A stretch of 8,166 bases of DNA from Candidatus Omnitrophota bacterium (GTDB lineage: Bacteria; Omnitrophota; Koll11; Zapsychrales; Aceulaceae), in contig JAOZRJ010000030.1 of the NCBI GenBank assembly GCA_029931885.1, forward strand, positions 2,777-10,942, in the 5' to 3' direction. This document shows, in pieces, positions 1 through 4,750 of the stretch. The number at the start of each line of letters is the position of its first letter. Position 1 is the stretch's first letter. Under the pieces are notes generated by a model. It did no database searches. It was not told the DNA's origin and saw nothing but the letters and a program-made list of their open reading frames with translations. A program made the position numbers and the translations under genes.

Positions 1-186
1 TGTAGGCGCATGAACAATTTCAATTTTGTCTTCTTGATATTTATATTTGGCGAGCTCTTCACGAATTCTGTTTTCGACTCCAACAAGCGTGACCTGAACA
101 CCAAACTCATCAATGGCACGAATAACGCCTTCTACAATTTCTTGCGGAGCGTGATCCCCACCCATAGCATCAACAAGTATATTCAC
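1..186 (-). CDS. plsX: Phosphate acyltransferase PlsX, N-terminal 62 residues (gene runs off the left edge)
   Basis: PlsX converts acyl-ACP and inorganic phosphate to acyl-phosphate, which PlsY uses to make lysophosphatidic acid at the start of phospholipid synthesis; it is a peripheral cytoplasmic membrane enzyme. Only the first 62 codons are present. They encode the family's signature near the N terminus, with DAMGGDHAP at residues 6-14, followed by an amphipathic helix and a second beta strand (QVTLVGV at 31-37), as in the Rossmann-like PlsX fold. The start is GTG at 186-184: an in-frame TAA lies five codons upstream, an AAAGGAA Shine-Dalgarno sits 7 bases before it, and the next in-frame ATG falls inside the signature. 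It is the last visible gene of the cluster, following rpmF after 114 bases; rpmF-plsX adjacency is common in bacteria. Identity is secure despite truncation. Confidence 0.93.
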   Translation of the reverse strand, partial: MNILVDAMGGDHAPQEIVEGVIRAIDEFGVQVTLVGVENRIREELAKYKYQEDKIEIVHAPT

Positions 187-193
187 GTAAAAA

Positions 194-200
194 TTCCTTT
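194..200 (-). promoter_or_regulatory. Ribosome binding site of plsX, fixing a GTG start
   Basis: The minus strand reads AAAGGAA here, 7 bases before the GTG at 186-184. No ATG lies at a suitable distance, so this site decides the non-ATG start. Confidence 0.7.
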
Positions 201-257
201 AAATAAATGCCTGGCTTACAAAGCTTGAGCAACGTAAAGTCAGCCGCACGAACTTAC

Positions 258-293
258 CCTCTGCAATGCCGTGTCTTAGCACCTAAACAGAGG
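258..293 (-). other. Potential RNA hairpin in the rpmF-plsX gap
   Basis: On the minus-strand transcript, CCTCTG (293-288) can pair with CAGAGG (263-258), enclosing a small TTAG-GTG-CTAA hairpin (286-276). An alternative helix, TTAGC (297-293) with GCTAA (280-276), shares bases with both and would displace the inner hairpin. No U-run follows, so it does not look like an intrinsic terminator. It lies just after the rpmF stop and about 70 bases before plsX. Any function (processing site, decoupling of L32 and PlsX levels) is inference. Confidence 0.35.
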
Positions 294-300
294 CTAAACT

Positions 301-501
301 CTATTTTTTCTTCTTTTCCTTCTTCACCTTTATCTCAACAACCAGCTTACCCTTATAATGACCACAGTAAGGGCAAACCTTGTGAGAAGCAATTTCCTTT
401 TTACAATTGCTGCAAACGCCAAGATTAGGTTGTGTAATTTTCCAATGTGTTCGTCTTTTTCGGCTTCTTTGTTTTGAATGTTGTCTTTTTGGTAACGCCA
501 T
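301..501 (-). CDS. rpmF: 50S ribosomal protein L32 (bL32), zinc-binding form
   Basis: bL32 is a small protein of the large ribosomal subunit. The 66-residue product starts with the classic MALPKRQHSKQRSRKRRTHW (1-20), which is rRNA-binding and very basic. A zinc-ribbon follows, with cysteines at 30, 33, 43 and 46 (CSNC and CPYC), so this is the zinc-containing C+ form. The C terminus is unusually lysine-rich (KVKKEKKKK), encoded by an A-rich run up to the TAG stop. The ATG at 501-499 has a strong AAGGAG five bases upstream. The gene lies 71 bases after coaD and 114 bases before plsX. The DUF177/YceD gene that often precedes rpmF is not here. Confidence 0.97.
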   Translation of the reverse strand: MALPKRQHSKQRSRKRRTHWKITQPNLGVCSNCKKEIASHKVCPYCGHYKGKLVVEIKVKKEKKKK

Positions 502-538
502 AATAGCTCCTTATATCTCTTTTAGTTTATAATTTTTG

Positions 539-558
539 GTGCCTCTGCACATTGGCAC
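539..558 (-). other. Potential hairpin in the coaD-rpmF gap (rpmF leader)
   Basis: The minus-strand RNA can pair GTGCC (558-554) with GGCAC (543-539) around a 10-base loop. A competing small hairpin, GTGC (550-547) with GCAC (542-539) and an AGAG loop, uses the same 3' arm. The bases after the stem on the minus strand are CAAAAATT, with no U-run, so a terminator is unlikely. It ends about 37 bases before the rpmF ATG, leaving the Shine-Dalgarno free. It could be an mRNA processing or leader element, but this is inference from a short stem. Confidence 0.3.
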
Positions 559-572
559 TGTTTTCGCTTAAA

Positions 573-1064
573 TCAACTCCGCGATACTGACAGCTTTTCT
601 TTAAGTTTTTTTGCAACAAGACCAGGCACAAAGGTTGCAATGTCAGCCCCTAAAGGTGCGATTTCTTTTAACATCGTAGAAGAAATAAATGAATGCTTCT
701 CAGACGGCATCAAAAAAATTGTTTCAATATCTTCGGCAATACGCCTATTTGTTAATGCCATCTGAAATTCATATTCAAAATCGGAAATCATTCGCAAGCC
801 ACGAACAAGAACCTTATTTTTATTCTTTCTTGCAAAATCTACAACAAGACCGTCAAAAGTCTTAACCTCTACGCCCTTAATATTCTTTGTTATTTTGCGA
901 ACCATCTCGACTCTTTCTTTAAAATTGAATAAAAGATTTTTTCTAGATGTTTCGGCTACAGCCACAATAACTTTTGGAAAAATACGACACGTCCGCTCAA
1001 TTACATCAAGATGCCCATAAGTAATAGGATCAAAAGTTCCCGGATATATTGCTATTTTATTCAT
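573..1064 (-). CDS. coaD: Phosphopantetheine adenylyltransferase (PPAT)
   Basis: CoaD catalyses the penultimate step of coenzyme A synthesis in the cytosol: 4'-phosphopantetheine plus ATP gives dephospho-CoA and pyrophosphate. The 163-residue length is normal for the family. The nucleotidyltransferase motif is GTFDPITYGH at 9-18, with the catalytic histidine H18 of the T/HxGH signature. K42, R88 and R91 (in VRGLR) fall at the same numbers as the substrate-binding residues of the E. coli enzyme. DFEYE at 95-99 and ISST at 127-130 complete the active site. The ATG overlaps the end of rsmD in an ATGA junction, so translation is probably coupled; rsmD-coaD pairing is widespread. Nothing appears broken or missing. 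Confidence 0.98.
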   Translation of the reverse strand: MNKIAIYPGTFDPITYGHLDVIERTCRIFPKVIVAVAETSRKNLLFNFKERVEMVRKITKNIKGVEVKTFDGLVVDFARKNKNKVLVRGLRMISDFEYEFQMALTNRRIAEDIETIFLMPSEKHSFISSTMLKEIAPLGADIATFVPGLVAKKLKEKLSVSRS

Positions 1065-1630
1065 TTTTTGCTACATTTATAAATTGTTATAAAAGATGCC
1101 CCGTATTTTCTTTGCCTCAAAAGCGAAAACCGGCCTTCTCGGTCCGGCAAACCCTCTCTTTTGTCATGCTGAAAAACAACCAGGGAATTGGGGTGTACTA
1201 TATCATAGGCTCCTAGAGTTTTCAAGGCTTTTTTTGCCAGTTCTCGACTATAAGGAGGGTCAATAAAGATAACATCGTATTTTTTTCCCTTCTTAGCAAG
1301 CGACTTAATTGCAGCAAAAGCATCTGCCTTTATGATTTCAAACCAGGAATTTCTCCTCTCTTTAGCTGGAAACTGCAAATCCTCAAGATTTTGCTCAATA
1401 ATCTTAACACATTTAATATCTTTCTCAATAAAGGTAACGTTTTGCGCTTTTCTTGACATGGCCTCCAGCCCCATAGACCCGCTACCGGAAAAAATATCCA
1501 AAAAATCAATTCCATCAAGTTCCTGACCCAAAATATCAAAAACTGACTTACGAATAATGCCAGATGTCGCACGAATTCCATACGGCATGAAAAAATTTCG
1601 CCCTTTAAGCTTGCCTCCAATAATTCTCAC
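1061..1630 (-). CDS. rsmD: 16S rRNA (guanine(966)-N(2))-methyltransferase RsmD
   Basis: RsmD transfers a methyl group from S-adenosylmethionine to N2 of G966 (E. coli numbering) in 16S rRNA during 30S assembly. The 189 residues show RIIGGKLKGR at the N terminus (2-11), a RATSGIIRKSVFDIL segment (20-34) matching the family's usual RPTSDRVREALFNIL with P, D and E replaced, the SAM-binding motif I FLDIFSGSGSMGLEA (43-57), the acidic strand end FIEKD (67-71), catalytic DPPY (124-127) and the C-terminal RKYG (174-177). The start is GTG at 1630-1628. An AAGGAG lies five bases upstream and overlaps the recG stop codon. The 3' end overlaps coaD by four bases. The identity is firm. Confidence 0.95.
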   Translation of the reverse strand: MRIIGGKLKGRNFFMPYGIRATSGIIRKSVFDILGQELDGIDFLDIFSGSGSMGLEAMSRKAQNVTFIEKDIKCVKIIEQNLEDLQFPAKERRNSWFEIIKADAFAAIKSLAKKGKKYDVIFIDPPYSRELAKKALKTLGAYDIVHPNSLVVFQHDKREGLPDREGRFSLLRQRKYGASFITIYKCSKK

Positions 1631-1635
1631 TTTTA

Positions 1636-1641
1636 CTCCTT
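1636..1641 (-). promoter_or_regulatory. Ribosome binding site of rsmD, overlapping the recG stop codon
   Basis: The minus strand reads TAAGGAGTAAAAGTG. The TAA (1642-1640) ends recG, and its last two bases are part of the AAGGAG that precedes the rsmD GTG by five bases. Ribosomes terminating on recG are therefore placed on the rsmD start, suggesting translational coupling. The site also supports the GTG choice. Confidence 0.75.
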
Positions 1642-3727
1642 ATCCCGACAGCACCATTGAAAGATATGCCGGATATCTCTTTTGAATTACTTTTTTAATT
1701 GTTTTGCCCGTTTTTTTCATTAATTCCGGATCATCTTTGATCAAAGCGCTTGCCTCTGCGCGTGCATTCTCGAGAATATCAAGTTGTGTCTGAGGATTCG
1801 CGATCTTCAATTCATTAAGACCGTGCTGATGGCGTCCGAAAAACTCACCGGGACCACGAATCAATAAGTCTTGTTGTGCTATTTTAAATCCATCGGTTGT
1901 TGATAAAATAGCATCGATCCTTGCCTGGCCCTCTAGCGTTGTCGGGTTTGCAACCAGCAAACACTTGGAATCTATTGTACCACGTCCGATGCGTCCGCGC
2001 AGCTGATGAAGTTGAGATAATCCAAAACGATCTGCATGCTCAATAATCATAGCAGTAGCATTTGGAACGTCAACTCCAACTTCTAAAACAGTTGTTGCAA
2101 TTAAAATATCAATTTGCCCATTTTTGAATTTCTGCATTACTATTTGGGCCTCATTTTTCTTCATTTGACCATGGATAAGGCCGAGACGAAAATCCTTAAA
2201 ATTCTGTTTCTGAAACTGCTTAAACATTGCTTGAGCTGATTTTAATTCAATTTTTTCCGATTCTTCAATAATAGGATAGATGATATATGCTTGACGACAG
2301 GCTTTAACAACCTCATAAACACAGGCGTAGGCCTCCTGGCTTTCTTCATGGCTAAATAAAAGTGTTTCAATTTTTCCTCGTCCAGGGGGAATCTCACTAA
2401 TCGTCGAAACATCTAAATCACCATAAAGAGTTAAGCACAAGGTTCTCGGAATTGGAGTTGCAGTCATAACTAAAACATCAGGGCTTTCTCCTTTTGCAGA
2501 CAAAAGTGCTCGTTGACGCACGCCAAATTTATGCTGTTCGTCAATCACGGCAACGCTTAAATGCTTAAAATTAATGCTTTCCTGAATAAGCGAGTGTGTT
2601 CCGATTAAGATATCAACAGACCCCTGTCCTACTTCTCGTATAATTTCATCTCTATTTTTCTTATCAGCTTCATTTGTCAAAAGCTGAATATTAACATTCT
2701 TAAATGCCGAACCATCAAGAATTTTTTTAAAAACATTATAATGCTGCCTTGCCAAGATTTCCGTTGGTGCCATAAAAGCTGCCTGATGGCCATTTGAAAC
2801 AGACGCTAAACATGTAAAAAATGCAACGACCGTTTTTCCGGAACCTACATCGCCCTGCAAAAGTCTGTGCATCGGCGAAACGGAAGATAAGTCGCCTCTG
2901 ATCTCTTCAATAACCTTTTTCTGCGACACTGTAAACTCAAAATCAAAAAGACAGGTAAATGTTTTTAGAAAATCATCATCAATTTTATGCGCAGTTCCTT
3001 TTCTTTGGACTATGCTTAATCTCCTTAGAAGCACAGAAGCCTGAAATAAAAAGAATTCCTCGAAGGAAACGCGACGATAAGCAATTTGCTGTGCATCAGA
3101 ATCTTCCGGAAAATGAATATTCCAAAGACTTTTAATCAAGTTATCTAAACTATATTTCTTGCGAAGACTATACGGCAAAACATCTTGAGCAGATGAGGCG
3201 TACTGATCCAAACATCGTTTAATAGTTTTTCGTACATACCGCTGAGTCATCCCTCGCGTAAGTGGATATATTGGAACAATGCGGCCCACACTCAAAGAAC
3301 GATCTTCTTCGTCCTCGGAAATAATCTCATAGTCCGGAGAAACCATCTGAAGTCGATCTTTATACAAATCAACCTTGCCGTAAAGAACTACCTGCTGACC
3401 TTTTTTAAAATACTTATCTAGATAGGGACGATTAAACCAAACACAAAAAACACGCGATTTCTTATCGCCGACCGCAATCTCGTAAACATGTTTCTTTGTA
3501 AACCAGCTTTTTCTCCCCTCATGTGTTAAAACCTTTCCGCTGACGGTTTGCCATTCTCCAATCTTTAATTTAGAAAGCGGCGTCATGCTTGTTCGGTCTT
3601 CATGACGTCTTGGAAAAAGATACAGTAAGTCTTCGACGCTTCCAACGCCAAGACGTTCAAAACTTCTTTTTCGTGCCGGACCGACACCCTTAATGTATTG
3701 AACAGAAATATCGCTTAGATTTCTCAT
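1640..3727 (-). CDS. recG: ATP-dependent DNA helicase RecG
   Basis: RecG is a superfamily 2 double-strand DNA translocase that remodels stalled forks, R-loops and Holliday junctions. The 695-residue length is standard. In order: an N-terminal helix-hairpin-helix-like stretch (YIKGVGPARKRSFERLG, 11-27); the OB-fold wedge domain with FNRPYL (98-103) and GKV (117-119); Walker A GDVGSGKT (292-299); motif Ia PTEILA (321-326); Walker B/DEQH box (396-399); motif III TATP (422-425); motif V TTVLEVGVDVPNA (545-557); motif VI QLRGRIGRG (575-583); and the C-terminal RGPGEFFG (624-631) of the RecG/Mfd translocation motif. The loop after it reads GRHQHG where GTRQ-G is usual. The ATG at 3727 lacks a clear Shine-Dalgarno. 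It lies 46 bases after the Minf_1886-family gene and 9 before rsmD. Confidence 0.99.
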   Translation of the reverse strand: MRNLSDISVQYIKGVGPARKRSFERLGVGSVEDLLYLFPRRHEDRTSMTPLSKLKIGEWQTVSGKVLTHEGRKSWFTKKHVYEIAVGDKKSRVFCVWFNRPYLDKYFKKGQQVVLYGKVDLYKDRLQMVSPDYEIISEDEEDRSLSVGRIVPIYPLTRGMTQRYVRKTIKRCLDQYASSAQDVLPYSLRKKYSLDNLIKSLWNIHFPEDSDAQQIAYRRVSFEEFFLFQASVLLRRLSIVQRKGTAHKIDDDFLKTFTCLFDFEFTVSQKKVIEEIRGDLSSVSPMHRLLQGDVGSGKTVVAFFTCLASVSNGHQAAFMAPTEILARQHYNVFKKILDGSAFKNVNIQLLTNEADKKNRDEIIREVGQGSVDILIGTHSLIQESINFKHLSVAVIDEQHKFGVRQRALLSAKGESPDVLVMTATPIPRTLCLTLYGDLDVSTISEIPPGRGKIETLLFSHEESQEAYACVYEVVKACRQAYIIYPIIEESEKIELKSAQAMFKQFQKQNFKDFRLGLIHGQMKKNEAQIVMQKFKNGQIDILIATTVLEVGVDVPNATAMIIEHADRFGLSQLHQLRGRIGRGTIDSKCLLVANPTTLEGQARIDAILSTTDGFKIAQQDLLIRGPGEFFGRHQHGLNELKIANPQTQLDILENARAEASALIKDDPELMKKTGKTIKKVIQKRYPAYLSMVLSG

Positions 3728-3773
3728 TATATTTTAATAGGCCAAGGAATTTTGTTTTTTTTAGGAAGGTATT

Positions 3774-4172
3774 TTAAAAATTTCTCATGCGTCCGACTTG
3801 TTTTTCAAACTTCTTTCGATAGTCATGACGAAAGACCTCCTGGAAATCATAACCATTCTTAAAGCTCTCTACCGTATCTTGCTCTGTCTTGCTTAAAGCT
3901 TTATTGTCGACAAGATTAAAAACAATACTTCCAAAATCTTCAGTAGTTTTAACACCCCAATAATCTAAAACGGTTAACGTCATAAGTCCAAACTTATCCT
4001 GAAGCAATTGGCGAATGCCCTCTAGGAGTTCCCCTCCTGTGACATGTTTTGAGCGACGAAACTTCTTTTGAGTAAAATTTAATGCCTCCATAAGAAATTC
4101 ATAGGCTTCACGCTTATAGCGCTTATCCTTTTCACAAATAGTGTCTAATATGTTGTCGAATTCTTGATTCAT
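3774..4172 (-). CDS. Minf_1886-family protein of unknown function (TIGR04138-like)
   Basis: The 132-residue soluble protein has no signal peptide or membrane helix. I recognise it from memory of the family pattern: an N-terminal segment with RYKREAYEFLMEALNFTQK (18-36), then HVTGGELLEGIRQ (43-55), then the LTVLDYWGVKTTEDFGSIVF stretch (65-84), VDNKALSKTEQD (87-98) and GYDFQEVF (107-114). These match the conserved hypothetical family described in Planctomycetes and Verrucomicrobia. No biochemical function is known to me, and no catalytic motif stands out; it is rich in charged helices. It is the first gene of the cluster leading into recG, 46 bases apart. The ATG at 4172 has only a weak AAAAGA upstream. 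Its promoter must lie in the divergent gap 4173-4291, where AT-richness prevents a confident minus-strand call. Confidence 0.85.
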   Translation of the reverse strand: MNQEFDNILDTICEKDKRYKREAYEFLMEALNFTQKKFRRSKHVTGGELLEGIRQLLQDKFGLMTLTVLDYWGVKTTEDFGSIVFNLVDNKALSKTEQDTVESFKNGYDFQEVFRHDYRKKFEKQVGRMRNF

Positions 4173-4276
4173 AATCTTTTATCTTTGTGTCGATTCTTAA
4201 TATTATCTCAAAAATCTAATGAAATAAAAGCAATTTATCGAAATCAGCAAAAATCACTTAAACTTTCAAAAAACTA

Positions 4277-4285
4277 TGACATAAT
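4277..4285 (+). promoter_or_regulatory. Extended -10 promoter element of the plus-strand membrane gene
   Basis: TGACATAAT fits an extended -10 (TGn followed by a hexamer one base from TATAAT). A weak TTAAAC at 4258-4263 could serve as the -35, with a 16-base spacer. Transcription would begin about 7 bases after the hexamer, near 4292, which is the A of the ATG. That would make a leaderless or nearly leaderless mRNA, consistent with the lack of any Shine-Dalgarno. Without an experimental start site this remains a prediction. Confidence 0.45.
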
Positions 4286-4305
4286 GTCTTTATGAAAATA
4301 AAGAC
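4278..4305 (+). repeat. Overlapping inverted repeats across the start codon
   Basis: Two symmetric elements overlap. GACATAATGTC (4278-4288) is a perfect 11-base palindrome centred on the predicted -10. GTCTTTAT (4286-4293) and ATAAAGAC (4298-4305) form a perfect 8-bp stem closed by GAAA, a GNRA tetraloop. The AUG spans the stem and the loop (A and U paired, G first in the loop). The palindrome could be an operator and the hairpin could hide the start codon if the transcript begins upstream; both roles are inference. The two structures share GTC, so they exclude each other in RNA. Confidence 0.5.
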
Positions 4306-4744
4306 GCATTGGGCATGGAAAATATATTTTTTCCTCTATTGTATACCGATCATCAATAATATTTTTAGTCTTTTTATGCAAGATTCTCTTGTTGACTCTT
4401 ACTATCGAATCTTAATTGCATTTAAAGAGAGCTATCATATTTTATATTATTTTAATATTAGTGCCGTAATTATTGACGCAATCGCACTAATCCCACTTTT
4501 TTTATTTGTTTTTCACAAGCGACTTCTGTCACCTTTTATCTGGAAGCTAATTTTTATTTTACGTATCGCCGTATTCTTGCCAGGCCATTGCTACGAATGG
4601 AAAATGATTAAATCATTCTTTTATTTCGATATAAATGCAGCGATTGGAATTGTTAGCTTTATAATATTAGTAATATTACCTTCTTACATTGCCTGCTTTA
4701 AATATGCATTTCAGCAAAAGAGTCTTTTTAAGGAAAAAGCCTAA
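4292..4744 (+). CDS. Four-helix integral membrane protein of unknown function
   Basis: I do not recognise this 150-residue protein. It is strongly hydrophobic and rich in F, I, L and Y, with four likely membrane segments at about 9-28, 51-74, 81-97 and 115-138. The first acts as an uncleaved anchor following basic MKIKTHWAWK. Short loops carry charged residues, and the tail (QQKSLFKEKA) is basic. The pattern gives no transporter or enzyme signature. It is the only plus-strand gene here, divergent from the recG cluster and convergent with the RND gene, with 6 bases between the stop codons. The ATG at 4292 has no Shine-Dalgarno but a good extended -10 just upstream. Length, membrane pattern and promoter position support a real gene; protein-level conservation is untested. 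Confidence 0.7.
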   Translation: MKIKTHWAWKIYFFLYCIPIINNIFSLFMQDSLVDSYYRILIAFKESYHILYYFNISAVIIDAIALIPLFLFVFHKRLLSPFIWKLIFILRIAVFLPGHCYEWKMIKSFFYFDINAAIGIVSFIILVILPSYIACFKYAFQQKSLFKEKA

Positions 4745-4750
4745 TATCAA

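Noticed and set aside
187..300. A tRNA gene in the rpmF-plsX gap, suggested by AAGTTCG
   Set aside because: No acceptor stem or cloverleaf pairing with a T-arm can be built around it.
10..428. Plus-strand open frames of about 70 codons at 10-228 and 207-428
   Set aside because: They lie antisense to plsX and rpmF, which have clear protein signatures; no independent coding evidence.
539..558. The coaD-rpmF hairpin as an intrinsic terminator
   Set aside because: On the transcribed minus strand the stem is followed by A-rich sequence, not a U-run.
1330..1620. Open frames overlapping rsmD in other frames (minus 1330-1620, plus 1332-1526)
   Set aside because: Shadows of the rsmD reading frame, with cysteine- and tryptophan-rich low-sense sequence and no start signal.
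3728..3773. T-rich run between the Minf_1886-family gene and recG as a terminator
   Set aside because: The run is poly-A on the transcribed strand and has no inverted repeat next to it.
4202..4207. GATAAT on the minus strand as the -10 of the recG cluster
   Set aside because: No acceptable -35 at 16-18 bases, and the region is so AT-rich that such hexamers are expected by chance.
4724..4739. CTTTTT-AAGG-AAAAAG hairpin near the convergent stops, as a possible bidirectional terminator
   Set aside because: The stem is almost all A-T and is followed by no U-run on either strand.
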